Positions 26,374 through 34,889 of a stretch of 64,000 bases of DNA are shown here, in pieces. The position numbers and the translations under genes are program-made. How positions within the stretch are numbered: position 1 is the first letter of the stretch; each line of letters begins with the position of its first letter. Under the pieces are notes generated by a model. That model saw nothing but the letters and a program-made list of their open reading frames with translations. It did no database searches and was not told the DNA's origin. The stretch comes from Kribbella monticola (GTDB lineage: Bacteria; Actinomycetota; Actinomycetes; Propionibacteriales; Kribbellaceae). Location: NCBI RefSeq assembly GCF_003261635.1, contig NZ_QFXK01000027.1, forward strand, positions 62,001-126,000, written 5' to 3'.

Positions 26374-27935
26374 TGGAGCGGTTGAGTTCGCGGAGTCTTC
26401 CGGTCGAGTGGGCGCCGGAGGTCGATCCACGGGGTTTGAGCATCGGGATCGTGCACCTCGGTCTCGGGGCCTTCCACCGGGCGCATCAGGCAGTCTTCAC
26501 CGAGCGGGCCGCGGCGATGACCGGCGAGAGTCGGTGGGGCATCAGCGGCGTGAGCCAGCGGTCGGCGTCGGTGCGGCAGCAGCTGGCGCCGCAGGACGGC
26601 CTGTACTCCGTACTCACCCGCGGCCTCGATTCGCCTTCCCTGCAGGTGATTGGAAGCATGCGGGAAGTGTCGACCGCGCCGGAGGCCCCGGCCGCGGTCG
26701 TGGCGCGAATCGCCGATCCGGCAGTGGCAGTGGTGACGTTGACCGTGACCGAGAAGGGATATCGGGCCGTCGCGGGCGGCGGGCTCGATCTGGCCGATCC
26801 CGAGATCCAGGCCGACTTGGCCGGCAGGCCGCCGCGCACGGTGGTCGGTCAGCTGGCCGCCGGTTTGATTCGGCGAGCGGAGACTGGAGCCGGACCGCTC
26901 ACAGTTCTGTCCTGCGACAACTTGGTTGCCAATGGCCCCTTCCTGCGCCGCTTGATGGAGGACTACGCGGCCGCCCTTGGATCCGTTCGGTCCCGGTCAG
27001 TGGACGGCAGATCGGTGCTCGAAGATGGCAGGCAGAGCAAGCTTGGTACGCATGGCGAGCCGGCGGGGGAGCGAGCTGGCGTTGTCGCGATCGGCAGCTC
27101 GTCGGGCAATCTGGCTGCGCGGCTCGCGGGGCAGTTGGAGTCGACGCGCTTTCCGGCGAGCATGGTGGATCGGATCGTGCCGGCGACGACGGACGCCGAC
27201 CGGGAGGAAGCCGCGCGGCTGCTCGGCGTACGGGATGAGGCGCTGGTTGTTGCGGAGCCGTTCATCCAGTGGGTGATCGAGGACGATTTCGCGGGTGCGC
27301 GGCCGGCTTGGGAGCGGGCTGGTGCTGTGCTCACGGAAGATGTCGCGCCGTGGGAGCAGGCCAAGCTCCGGATGCTGAACGCTACCCACTCGATGCTGGC
27401 GTACCTGGGTGGTCTTCGGGGATACGAGACCATTGCCGAGGCGGTTCGCGACGTCGAGCTCGCCGAGCTGGCGGGTGAGTTGATGACGCGGGACGTCGTT
27501 CCGACTCTGACTCCTCCTGAGGGGCTTGATCTCGCGGCGTACGGGACGAGTGTGCTTGAGCGATTCGCGAATCCGGCGTTGAAGCATCGGACGGCGCAGG
27601 TTGCCATGGATGGGTCGGTGAAGCTGCCGGTCAGGTTGTTGGGGACGGTTCGCGATCGGCTCGAAGCCGGAGCGGAGCCGCGGATCGCCTCGCTCGCGGT
27701 GGCAGGCTGGATGGTCTATGTCGCCACCGGGCGGGATGCGAACGGGCGGGAGTTGGCGCTGGACGATCCGCAGGCGGCGCGGTTGCGGGAAGCCGCCACG
27801 TCGGCCGGTCCGGGAGCGGCCGGGCTGGTCGATGCGATGCTGTCGATCGAGACGGTGTTCGACAAAGAACTTGCCGCAGACAAGGTCTTCCGCTCGCTAC
27901 TGATCGAGGGAGTAAGCAGCCTGCAGAGCGATTAA
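26370..27935 (+). CDS. Fructuronate reductase / mannitol dehydrogenase family oxidoreductase
   Basis: 521 residues from ATG at 26370, chosen for GGAGG upstream and the ATGA overlap with the preceding frame. N-terminal dinucleotide-binding segment IGIVHLGLGAFHRAHQAVF; middle signature WVIEDDFAGARPAWERAGA; catalytic-type motif KLRMLNATHSMLAYLGGL typical of polyol/hexuronate long-chain dehydrogenases. With uxaC next door, the likely reaction is NADH-dependent reduction of fructuronate to mannonate (UxuB role); mannitol 2-dehydrogenase activity is the alternative. No mannonate dehydratase is in the window. Confidence 0.87.
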   Translation: MMERLSSRSLPVEWAPEVDPRGLSIGIVHLGLGAFHRAHQAVFTERAAAMTGESRWGISGVSQRSASVRQQLAPQDGLYSVLTRGLDSPSLQVIGSMREVSTAPEAPAAVVARIADPAVAVVTLTVTEKGYRAVAGGGLDLADPEIQADLAGRPPRTVVGQLAAGLIRRAETGAGPLTVLSCDNLVANGPFLRRLMEDYAAALGSVRSRSVDGRSVLEDGRQSKLGTHGEPAGERAGVVAIGSSSGNLAARLAGQLESTRFPASMVDRIVPATTDADREEAARLLGVRDEALVVAEPFIQWVIEDDFAGARPAWERAGAVLTEDVAPWEQAKLRMLNATHSMLAYLGGLRGYETIAEAVRDVELAELAGELMTRDVVPTLTPPEGLDLAAYGTSVLERFANPALKHRTAQVAMDGSVKLPVRLLGTVRDRLEAGAEPRIASLAVAGWMVYVATGRDANGRELALDDPQAARLREAATSAGPGAAGLVDAMLSIETVFDKELAADKVFRSLLIEGVSSLQSD

Positions 27936-28758
27936 CGTGCTGCGGTCTGCACAGCGGCTGGCTCGCTGCGGTCTGCTGGGCGACGAAGGCGCTGTGGTGC
28001 AGTGGGATTGACGTGCTGTGGTGTGCGGGGTGATTGGCGTGCTGCGGTCTGCGCAGCGACTGGCTCGCTGCGGTCTGCTGGGCGACGAAGGCGCTGTGGT
28101 GCAGTGGGATTGGCGTGCTGCGGTCTGCGGGGTGATTGGCGTGCTGCGGTCTGCGCAGCGACCGGCTCGCTGCGGCCTGCTCGGCGACAAAGACGCTGTG
28201 GTGTGCAGAGCGATTGACGTACTGCGGTGTGCAGGGTGACTGGCGTGCTGTGGTGTGCGGGGTGATTGGCGTGCTGCGATGTGCAGGTGTGCAGGTGTGC
28301 AGGGTGACTAACGCGCTGCGGTTCGCGGGGCTACCAACCTGTGGTCCTGTGGGCGCGAGGTTGGTGAGCGGCTTGTGAGCGCCTCAACCGCTGTTGTCAG
28401 CGTTTGCTGGCCCGGCAACGATGCCAGCCAAGGGGCGCCACCGCTCAAGGAAAGGCTTCCGGTGCCTAAAAGAACGAGTTTCACCGCGCAAGGGTCGATG
28501 CACGTGAGCCTGCTTGTGCGTCTGCACTCCGTCGATGCAGGTCAGCCAGTTGGGGTTGATGGCGCTTCGGCGGGCGGTGGCTAAGTGCTGTCTGTAGTTG
28601 GATTAGTACGGTTCGTAGCGGGGCGGTTGTCGTTCTAGGCAAGGGTGGGGGAGCTGTCCTACTCTCGGAGTTCGACGTCCGTTCTAGGTATCGGCCGGCG
28701 GGGGACGACCTGGGGGGTCAGGTATGAAGGGTTCCAGTCCGATGGGGCAGGCGGTCGG
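27936..28758. other. Long intergenic region before the glycosyltransferase
   Basis: About 820 bases. The first half is a tandem-repeat array (27937-28330). The rest (28331-28720) has no convincing gene. A 12-codon upstream frame at 28724-28762 leads into the glycosyltransferase. Frames through the repeat are open on both strands because 102 is a multiple of three. Confidence 0.55.
27937..28330. repeat. Tandem array with 102-bp period and 26-bp subrepeat
   Basis: Copies begin GTGCTGCGGTCTGC at 27937, 28039 and 28141, exactly 102 bases apart, with a degenerate fourth from 28245. Within each unit a 26-base subrepeat (GTGCTGCGGTCTGCGGGGTG plus ATTGGC) recurs. The array begins 2 bases after the stop of the oxidoreductase gene. 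Strong Trp/Cys/Arg composition in all frames suggests it is non-coding. Confidence 0.8.
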
Positions 28759-28762
28759 ATGA
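28724..28762 (+). CDS. Possible 12-residue upstream peptide coupled to the glycosyltransferase
   Basis: ATG at 28724 after GGGGGGTCAGGT reads MKGSSPMGQAVG and stops at 28760-28762, overlapping the glycosyltransferase ATG as ATGA. The good ribosome site belongs to this frame, and the main gene has only weak signals of its own, so coupling is plausible. Could be chance. Confidence 0.35.
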   Translation: MKGSSPMGQAVG

Positions 28763-29904
28763 AGATTCTGGTCAGCGCCATCAGATGCAGCCCGGGTGAT
28801 CGCCGTGAGGCAGGCGCCACTTGGGCGTGGTGCAAGGCGGCGGCGCGTGATCATGAGGTCTGGTTGGTCACCCGGGGCGATTCGGCGGAGCTGATCCGCA
28901 AGGAGTTGGTGGTGCGGCCCGTACCAGGGCTCATCGTGGTGCCGTTGGACCTGCCATGGCGGCGGGACTACTGGTGGTCCGATTCGCTGTGGTTCCGTCA
29001 TGCTGCTCGCAAAGTCCAACGTTTGCATGACGAACACGACTTCGCGGTGATCCATCATCTGACCGTCGGCCAGCGGGGCGTTCCTACCGGTACGGCGACG
29101 TCGGGCCGGGTGCGGGTGATCTGGGGGCCGGTCAGTCTGCCGACGCCGATTCCGTTGAGTCTCACGCACTGGCTCGGGCAGGGCGGTCTGCTGGCTGAGT
29201 TGGGACGCCGGATCGGTGCGGCCGTGACTCGGTGGATGTTCAGTCGCAGAGCTGCCCGGCAGGCCGATCTGGTGGTTGCTCAGGACAACGATGTTGCGGC
29301 GCGGCTGGATCGCCGAGTGATCGTCGAGCCGATGGTCGCGATCCGGCCGGTGACCGGTGGGGGAGGGCCGGGCGACGGGTTCGGTGCTGAGGGCACCAGT
29401 ACTGCGGTGTTCGCTGGTCGGCTCGTACCGGACAAGGGGCTGTTGCTCGCGATCAACGCGCTCGCTCGTCCGGCGGCGGCGCGGTGGGAGTTGCGGGTGA
29501 TGGGGGATGGACCGGACTGGCGTCGAGCGGAGCGGTTGGCCGAGCGCCTCGGCGTACGGGATCGGGTGGAGTTTCGTGGCGACGTACCGCGGGCGCAGGT
29601 GCTGACTTCCTTGCTGCGAGCGGATGCGTTGCTGGCGCCGTGGTTGAGAGCGCCGGCGGCGTGGACGATCGCGGAGTCGCTGGCGCGTGGATGCCCGGTG
29701 GTCTGTCTGGATCGTGGTGCACCGGCTGCGCTGGTCGGGCCGGGCGAGGGTGCGGTCGTCCCGTGGCGCGGTGATGTCGTCGGCGCGCTGGCTGATGCCT
29801 TGGGCAACATCACGCGAAGGATCGACCCGGTCACCCGCTGGGCGCCCGATCGCCTGCCCGCCATCCTCGCCGACTGGTACTCCACCCAACCCGCCAGCCG
29901 CTGA
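28759..29904 (+). CDS. GT4-type glycosyltransferase
   Basis: 381 residues from ATG at 28759, where the protein opens with MKILVSAIRCSPG, a typical GT-B first strand. The second Rossmann half shows STAVFAGRLVPDKGLLLAINAL, WELRVMGDGPDWRRAERLA and EFRGDVPRAQVL. The donor-site E is in AWTIAESLARGCPVVC, the expected EX7E region. It probably transfers a sugar from a nucleotide donor to a lipid-linked or cell-wall acceptor at the inner membrane face. It stands alone on the plus strand between a repeat array and converging nadA. Specificity unknown. Confidence 0.85.
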   Translation: MKILVSAIRCSPGDRREAGATWAWCKAAARDHEVWLVTRGDSAELIRKELVVRPVPGLIVVPLDLPWRRDYWWSDSLWFRHAARKVQRLHDEHDFAVIHHLTVGQRGVPTGTATSGRVRVIWGPVSLPTPIPLSLTHWLGQGGLLAELGRRIGAAVTRWMFSRRAARQADLVVAQDNDVAARLDRRVIVEPMVAIRPVTGGGGPGDGFGAEGTSTAVFAGRLVPDKGLLLAINALARPAAARWELRVMGDGPDWRRAERLAERLGVRDRVEFRGDVPRAQVLTSLLRADALLAPWLRAPAAWTIAESLARGCPVVCLDRGAPAALVGPGEGAVVPWRGDVVGALADALGNITRRIDPVTRWAPDRLPAILADWYSTQPASR

Positions 29905-29936
29905 ACCACGCAACCGAAGCCGCCGAAGCACCTGCA

Positions 29937-29982
29937 TCCTTCATTTGAAGGACTGTCGATTAGCCGCTGAAACCTACGGCTA
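29937..29982. terminator. Two small hairpins between converging genes
   Basis: TCCTTCATTTGAAGGA (29937-29952) and TAGCCG...CGGCTA (29961-29982, including the nadA stop) could form weak bidirectional terminator structures between the glycosyltransferase and nadA. Confidence 0.35.
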
Positions 29983-31170
29983 GTCGCGGTGGGAGCGGCC
30001 GGGGAGGGCGAGCATGCGGTCGAGGGCGATCTTGGCGTACTTCTCGGTGTCGGGGTCGACCTTGATCGGGTTGACGACAGTGCCGGCGACGAGGTTCTCC
30101 AGGGCCCAGACGAAGTGGGGGAGGTCGATGCGGTTCATCGTCGCGCAGTAGCAGACCGTCTTGTCCAGGAAGAGGATGTTCTTGTCGGTGTGCTGCTTCG
30201 CCATCCGCTGCACGAGGTTCAGTTCGGTGCCGACGGCCCACGTCGTACCGGGCTCTGCTTCGTCGAGGGTCTTGATGATGTACTCCGTCGAGCCGACCAG
30301 GTCGGCCTTGGTGACGACCTCGTGCTGACACTCGGGGTGCACGATGACCTTGACCTCGGGCACTCGCGCGCGGACGTCGTCGACCGACGCCGCCGTGAAC
30401 CGGCCGTGCACCGAGCAGTGCCCGCGCCACAGAATCATCTTGGCGGCCGCGAGTTGCTCACGTGTCAGGCCACCGCCCGGCTTGTGCGGGTCGTACACGA
30501 CGCATTCGTCGAGGCTGATGCCCATCTTCAGTACGGCGGTGTTGCGGCCGAGATGCTGGTCGGGCAGGAACAGCACCTTCTCGCCCTGCTGGAAGGCCCA
30601 CTCGAGCGCGACGTCCGCGTTGCTCGACGTACAGACCGCTCCGCCGTTGCGGCCGCAGAACGCCTTGATGTCGGCGCTGGAGTTCATGTACGTGACGGGT
30701 ACGGTCACGTCCGCGATCCCGGCGTCGGCCAGGGCGTCCCAGGCCGCCTCGACCTGCTGGATCCGGGCCATGTCGGCCATCGAGCAGCCGGCCGCGAGGT
30801 CGGGCAGGATCACCGTCTGGTTCTCGTTGGTGAGGATGTCGGCGGACTCGGCCATGAAGTGGACGCCGCAGAACACGATGTAGGGCGCATCCGGGCGGGC
30901 CGCGGCGTCGCGCGCCAGCTTGAAGGAGTCACCGGTGACGTCGGCGAACTGGATCACCTCGTCGCGCTGGTAGTGGTGACCGAGCACGAACACCTGGTCG
31001 CTGAGCGCGGCCTTGGCCTTCAGCGCCCGCTCGACGAGGTCCGGGTCGGAAGCCGGCGGAAGTGCCCCCGGGCATTCGACTCCGCGCTCGGAGTGCGGGT
31101 CGGTGTCGCGACCCAGGAACAGCAGGGGAAGGGACTTCGAACCGGTTGCGGTGGTCGTCACGTCAACCAT
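29980..31170 (-). CDS. nadA: Quinolinate synthase A
   Basis: 396 residues from ATG at 31170; GTG at 31206 would add 12 residues, and neither has a strong ribosome site. NadA condenses iminoaspartate with dihydroxyacetone phosphate to quinolinate in de novo NAD synthesis, using a 4Fe-4S cluster. Visible family features: FVLGHHYQRDEVIQFAD, VFCGVHFMAESADIL, CSMADMARI, VPVTYMNSSADIKAFCGRNG, ILWRGHCSVHGRF, HPECQHEVV and the C-terminal CYCATMNRIDLPH. Cysteines at the CGVHF, PECQ and CYCATMN positions fit cluster ligation. Other nad genes are not in the window. It diverges from an FAD oxidoreductase. Confidence 0.95.
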   Translation of the reverse strand: MVDVTTTATGSKSLPLLFLGRDTDPHSERGVECPGALPPASDPDLVERALKAKAALSDQVFVLGHHYQRDEVIQFADVTGDSFKLARDAAARPDAPYIVFCGVHFMAESADILTNENQTVILPDLAAGCSMADMARIQQVEAAWDALADAGIADVTVPVTYMNSSADIKAFCGRNGGAVCTSSNADVALEWAFQQGEKVLFLPDQHLGRNTAVLKMGISLDECVVYDPHKPGGGLTREQLAAAKMILWRGHCSVHGRFTAASVDDVRARVPEVKVIVHPECQHEVVTKADLVGSTEYIIKTLDEAEPGTTWAVGTELNLVQRMAKQHTDKNILFLDKTVCYCATMNRIDLPHFVWALENLVAGTVVNPIKVDPDTEKYAKIALDRMLALPGRSHRD

Positions 31171-31292
31171 CGTGCCATGAGGGAGGTCTCGTACCGCGTG
31201 GTGCACCTCACTGCCCAGAATGCGAAATTACCGCCGCTCGTCGCACACGCGTCCACGCGCCCGATGACGATGCCCTGTGCAAGCATCACGGC

Positions 31293-32528
31293 ATGGCTGA
31301 TGTCGTCGTTGTCGGTGCTGGACTGGCAGGTCTCAACTGCGCTGTCGCCCTCCAGGATCGAGGGCTGTCCGTCGCCGTGCTGGAAGCGTCCGACGCTGTC
31401 GGCGGCCGCATTCGCACCGACGTGATCGACGGCTACCGCTGTGATCGTGGCTTCCAGCTACTGAACCCGTCCTACCCCGCAGTGCAGCGGTACGTCGACC
31501 TGCCGGCCCTCGACCTCCATTCCTTCGCAGCTGGGGTCGCTGTCGCGTCACACGGCCGTACTGCGGTGGTTGCCGACCCCAGACGCAACCCCGAGCTGAT
31601 CGGTCGCTCGCTGCTCAGCGGGTACGTCAGGCCGGCCGAACTGGCTCGGCTGGCGGCCTGGGCAGCGCCCGCGCTTGGCAAGGTGCCTCGCCTGCTTGCC
31701 GGCAGTGACGAGCCGCTGGCCGAGTCACTCGACAAAGCCGGTGTCTCCGGCAGGCTGCGCTCGGAGATCCTCGAGCCCTTCCTGGCCGGTGTACTGGCGT
31801 CGGACGACGGCACGACCTCGGCTGCCTTCGTAAGGCTTCTACTGCGCGCCTTCCTCCTCGGTACGCCGGGTCTGCCGGCCGCCGGGATGGCCGCGTTGCC
31901 GCAGCAGTTGGCTGCGCGCCTCCACGACCCAGTGCGGCTCGGAGTGGCGGCCACCGCGATTGCTGGTGGTCCATCGGTCGACACGACTGACGGCAGGCTG
32001 GAAGCGAAGGCCGTGGTGATCGCCACCGACCCGGCTGCAGAACTCGTACCGTTGAAGACGCCGCGGATGAAGGGCCTCAGTACCTACTGGTTCGCGACGG
32101 ACGAAGCGCCGCGCTCGGACAAGTTGTTGCTGGTCGACGGTAAGCAGGACGGGCCGGTCGTGAACACCGCAGTGGTCTCGAACGTTGCCCCGTCGTATGC
32201 GCCGCCCGGCAGCCATCTGGTTCAAGCGACGACGCTCTGGCCGACCGCAGCGGTCGAGAGCGAGGTGCGGATCCAATTGAGCCGGATGTACGGGCAGTCG
32301 GCCGGTGGCTGGGACCTGGTCGTGCGACACGACATCCCGGCGGCACTGCCGGAACAACCGGCTCCGCTGGTCGCAAGGCAGTCGGTCGAGCTGGGCGAAG
32401 GACTGTTCGTCGCTGGGGACTACCGAGACACTGCGTCCATCCAGGGAGCGCTGGTGTCAGGTCGTCGGGCTGCCAACGCGGTGGTGAGTCACCTTGGTCT
32501 TACTGGGGTCAGTTCACGGGCTCGTTGA
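31293..32528 (+). CDS. FAD-dependent amine-oxidase/phytoene-desaturase-like oxidoreductase
   Basis: 411 residues from ATG at 31293. N-terminal FAD-binding fold VVVGAGLAGLNCAVALQDRG followed by EASDAVGGRIRTD, and a C-terminal FAD motif LFVAGDYRDTASIQGALVSG. This is the layout of NAD(P)-binding Rossmann amine oxidases and carotenoid desaturase relatives. No membrane segment. The substrate is not predictable: no carotenoid or amine pathway neighbours occur here. Its 3' end overlaps the converging Nudix gene by 20 bases. Confidence 0.82.
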   Translation: MADVVVVGAGLAGLNCAVALQDRGLSVAVLEASDAVGGRIRTDVIDGYRCDRGFQLLNPSYPAVQRYVDLPALDLHSFAAGVAVASHGRTAVVADPRRNPELIGRSLLSGYVRPAELARLAAWAAPALGKVPRLLAGSDEPLAESLDKAGVSGRLRSEILEPFLAGVLASDDGTTSAAFVRLLLRAFLLGTPGLPAAGMAALPQQLAARLHDPVRLGVAATAIAGGPSVDTTDGRLEAKAVVIATDPAAELVPLKTPRMKGLSTYWFATDEAPRSDKLLLVDGKQDGPVVNTAVVSNVAPSYAPPGSHLVQATTLWPTAAVESEVRIQLSRMYGQSAGGWDLVVRHDIPAALPEQPAPLVARQSVELGEGLFVAGDYRDTASIQGALVSGRRAANAVVSHLGLTGVSSRAR

Positions 32529-33015
32529 AGTAGGGCCGATCTGTTCCGAAGGCGGTGGGGAGCAGCGGCACGTGGTTGGCAATGAGGGTCAGCTGCGCAG
32601 CCTCCTCGGCGGTGAACCAGCCGACCTCGGTGACCTCGTCCGACAAACCCGCGGTGCCTTCGACCTGCTCCGCGCGGAACAGGATGCCGACGATCTGCGC
32701 GCGGTTGCCGTCCGGATAGGAGACGACCACATCAGGGTCGGAGTACACCCCGAGCAGATCGGTTACTCGCACGGCCAGCCCGGTCTCCTCCAGCACCTCC
32801 CGCTGAGCGGTCTCCGCAGGACGTTCACCGGGATCGACTCCGCCGCCCGGAAGGCACCACTCGCCGTTGTCGCTGCGCCTGGTCAACAACAACCGGTCGC
32901 CGTCGAGCACAGCCGCGGCCGCGCCGACCCGCAGTACCGCGGTCGCCCCGATCCGCTCGCCGTACTCATGGGTCGTCTGCTTCCGGGCTGTCGTGTCAGT
33001 CACCCGCCCGATCAT
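32509..33015 (-). CDS. Nudix hydrolase
   Basis: 168 residues from ATG at 33015; GTG at 33003 is a close alternative, and GGAGGG sits unusually near the ATG. The Nudix box GX5EX7REUXEEXGU is complete (GGVDPGE, then REVLEETGL), with RIGATAVLRVGAAAAVLDGD as the first strand and NGEWCLPGGG before the box. It hydrolyses a nucleoside-diphosphate-linked substrate with Mg2+; which one is not predictable. Much longer in-frame extensions upstream are antisense to glycerate kinase and are not credible. Confidence 0.88.
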   Translation of the reverse strand: MIGRVTDTTARKQTTHEYGERIGATAVLRVGAAAAVLDGDRLLLTRRSDNGEWCLPGGGVDPGERPAETAQREVLEETGLAVRVTDLLGVYSDPDVVVSYPDGNRAQIVGILFRAEQVEGTAGLSDEVTEVGWFTAEEAAQLTLIANHVPLLPTAFGTDRPYFNEPVN

Positions 33016-33064
33016 GCCCTCCACGAGGTTCGCCGACGAAGGCCGTCTTTCCGAGGCCGATGCT

Positions 33065-33152
33065 GGGGAGGTGGCGATGGGGTGTCCGCGGGGAGGTGGG
33101 GTGGCGGCGATGGGGGTGTCCGCGGGGAAGTGGGGTGGGCGGGGGTGGCGAC
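33065..33152. repeat. Short G-rich imperfect direct repeat
   Basis: Two and a half copies of a roughly 40-base G-rich unit containing GGGGTGTCCGCGGGGA occupy the gap between the Nudix gene and glycerate kinase. The runs of G could form G-quadruplex-like structure on the plus strand. Confidence 0.6.
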
Positions 33153-33174
33153 CCAGTAGGGAAAGATGGGCGGT

Positions 33175-34269
33175 ATGCGCGTGCTGATTGCTCCGGACAA
33201 GTTTGCTGGGACGTTGACGGCTGTTGAGGCCGCGGCCGCGATCGAGGAAGGGTGGCGGCGGCGGGATCCGGAGGCTGAGGTGCTGGTGGCGCCGATGGCC
33301 GACGGCGGCCCTGGGTTCATCGATGTGCTGTCCGCCGTGGTCGACGGCACGCTGCTGTCGGTCACCGTGCGCGGGCCGCTTGGTGACGAGGTTCCGGCGA
33401 CGGTGCTCGTCGCGGGCGAAACGGCGTACGTCGAGACCGCGCAGGCATGCGGGTTGCATTTGGTCGAGCCGAAGGACCGGCGGCCCGAGGACGCGACGAC
33501 GTACGGCGTGGGCCAGTTGATTGCGGCAGCCGTCGACGCCGGAGCGAAGCGGATCATCCTGGGCCTCGGCGGTTCGGGGACGAACGACGCGGGCGCAGGC
33601 CTCCTCGCCGCGCTCGGCGCCACCGCAGTAGGAGGCGACCTCAGCAAGGGGGCTGCCGGCCTCGCGAACTTGACCGAGGTGGACCTGGAACCGGCGCGGA
33701 CCAGGGCGGCCGGGATCGAGTTCGTGGCGGCGAGCGACGTGGAGAATCCGATGCTCGGGTTGCGCGGCGCGACCAACATCTTCGGCAGCCAGAAAGGCAT
33801 CTCGGACGAGCGGAAGCCGGCCGTCGACGGCTGGCTGACCAAGTTCGCCGAGTTGGCCGGCCGGAAGACCGCTGACGCGAAGGGCGCGGGTGCGGCGGGT
33901 GGTCTTGGTTACGCACTGTTGCTGCTCGGTGCCGAACGCGTATCGGGGATCGACCTCGTGGCCGAACTCACAGGGCTGCGCGAGAAGGCGGGCCGGGTCG
34001 ACCTGGTGATCTCCGGCGAAGGGGCGTTCGACTTCCAGTCCCGCGACGGCAAGGTGATCGCGGGCGTGGCGAAGGTGGCCAACGAGGCGATGCGGCCCTG
34101 CGTAGTACTGGCGGGAAAGGTGCAGATCGGGTCGCGGGAGATGCGCACGATGGGCGTGGAGTCCGCGTATTCGCTGATCGACGCGGTCGGCGAGGAGCGC
34201 GCGTTCGCCGATCCGCACGGTTCGCTGGCCGCCGTGGCCGAGCGGGTCGCCAAGACCTGGGCCCGCTGA
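33175..34269 (+). CDS. Glycerate kinase (GlxK type)
   Basis: 364 residues from ATG at 33175 (ATG at 33166 adds three). It phosphorylates glycerate, feeding glyoxylate or glycolate carbon into glycolysis. Family features: LIAPDKFAGTLTA at the start, MADGGPGF (many relatives have GGEGT), GLGGSGTNDAGAG in the middle, KGAGAAGGLGYALL and VISGEGAFDFQS towards the end. Stand-alone gene with G-rich repeats in front. The D-lactate/glycolate dehydrogenase-like gene at 40-43 kb could supply related metabolites, but linkage is only regional. Confidence 0.9.
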   Translation: MRVLIAPDKFAGTLTAVEAAAAIEEGWRRRDPEAEVLVAPMADGGPGFIDVLSAVVDGTLLSVTVRGPLGDEVPATVLVAGETAYVETAQACGLHLVEPKDRRPEDATTYGVGQLIAAAVDAGAKRIILGLGGSGTNDAGAGLLAALGATAVGGDLSKGAAGLANLTEVDLEPARTRAAGIEFVAASDVENPMLGLRGATNIFGSQKGISDERKPAVDGWLTKFAELAGRKTADAKGAGAAGGLGYALLLLGAERVSGIDLVAELTGLREKAGRVDLVISGEGAFDFQSRDGKVIAGVAKVANEAMRPCVVLAGKVQIGSREMRTMGVESAYSLIDAVGEERAFADPHGSLAAVAERVAKTWAR

Positions 34270-34419
34270 GCGCCGGACGCGTGGTTGATCCTGCAAATTG
34301 GTGTGCGACCATGGGAATGGTTCCGGGGCGGCGGTTGTTGGCCCGGATGACGGCGGAACTTCCGCGCGCGGCGTGCTGCCCACAGCGGCCGGGCGCTCAA
34401 GAGATGACTGGAGTCAGGA

Positions 34420-34788
34420 ATGACTGAAGCGCAGACCGAGCAGGCTGTTGACGCGTCGACGGCCACCGGCATCCTGCTGACCGACGGTGCGGCTGCCAAG
34501 GTGAAGGCGCTGCTGGACCAGGAAGGTCGCGACGACCTCGCCCTGCGGGTCGCCGTGCAGCCGGGTGGTTGCTCCGGCCTGCGGTACCAGCTGTTCTTCG
34601 ACGAGCGTCAGCTCGACGGTGACGTGGTGGCCGACTTCGACGGCGTCAGCGTCGTGACGGACCGGATGAGCGCGCCGTACCTCAAGGGTGCCTCGATCGA
34701 CTTCGTGGACACGATCGAGAAGCAGGGCTTCACGATCGACAACCCGAACGCGACCGGTTCGTGCGCCTGCGGCGACTCGTTCAACTGA
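34420..34788 (+). CDS. erpA: HesB/IscA-family iron-sulfur insertion protein (ErpA-like)
   Basis: 122 residues, ATG at 34420 after a weak AGTCAGGA. The three conserved cluster cysteines are present: GGCSGLRY in the first half and the C-terminal GSCACGDSF (CxC). The preceding acidic N-terminus (VDASTATGILLTDGAAAKVK) is typical of actinobacterial ErpA. It delivers or carries 4Fe-4S/2Fe-2S clusters to apo-proteins; nadA and the flavo-iron-sulfur oxidase in this window would be potential clients, though that is inference. Its stop codon lies inside the first unit of a 16-base repeat, and a strong terminator follows. Confidence 0.92.
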   Translation: MTEAQTEQAVDASTATGILLTDGAAAKVKALLDQEGRDDLALRVAVQPGGCSGLRYQLFFDERQLDGDVVADFDGVSVVTDRMSAPYLKGASIDFVDTIEKQGFTIDNPNATGSCACGDSFN

Positions 34789-34842
34789 GCTAGCCCCGAA
34801 CTGAGCTAGCCCCGAACTGAGCTAGCCCCGAACTGAGTTAGC
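34783..34842 (+). repeat. 16-bp tandem repeat starting at the stop codon of the ErpA-like gene
   Basis: AACTGAGCTAGCCCCG occurs at 34783, 34799 and 34815, with a partial fourth at 34831. Each unit carries TGA and the palindrome GCTAGC. The first unit supplies the real stop codon. Confidence 0.85.
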
Positions 34843-34847
34843 AACGC

Positions 34848-34883
34848 CGAAGCCCCGCTCACCCAGAGGTGAGCGGGGCTTCG
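34848..34883. terminator. Bidirectional terminator between ErpA-like gene and MFS gene
   Basis: A perfect 16-bp stem (34848-34863 with 34868-34883) closed by a 4-base loop, with CGAAGCCCC/GGGGCTTCG ends. It lies between converging genes and is the clearest intrinsic terminator in the window. Confidence 0.85.
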
Positions 34884-34889
34884 TCGTGT

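Noticed and set aside
27897..28239. Overlapping open frames in the 102-bp repeat
   Set aside because: A period that is a multiple of three keeps all frames open; products on both strands are repetitive and Trp/Cys-rich or Ser/Arg-rich.
32509..34383. 624-codon reading of the Nudix gene
   Set aside because: The extra N-terminal 450 codons are antisense to glycerate kinase and lack domains; the Nudix fold begins near 33000.
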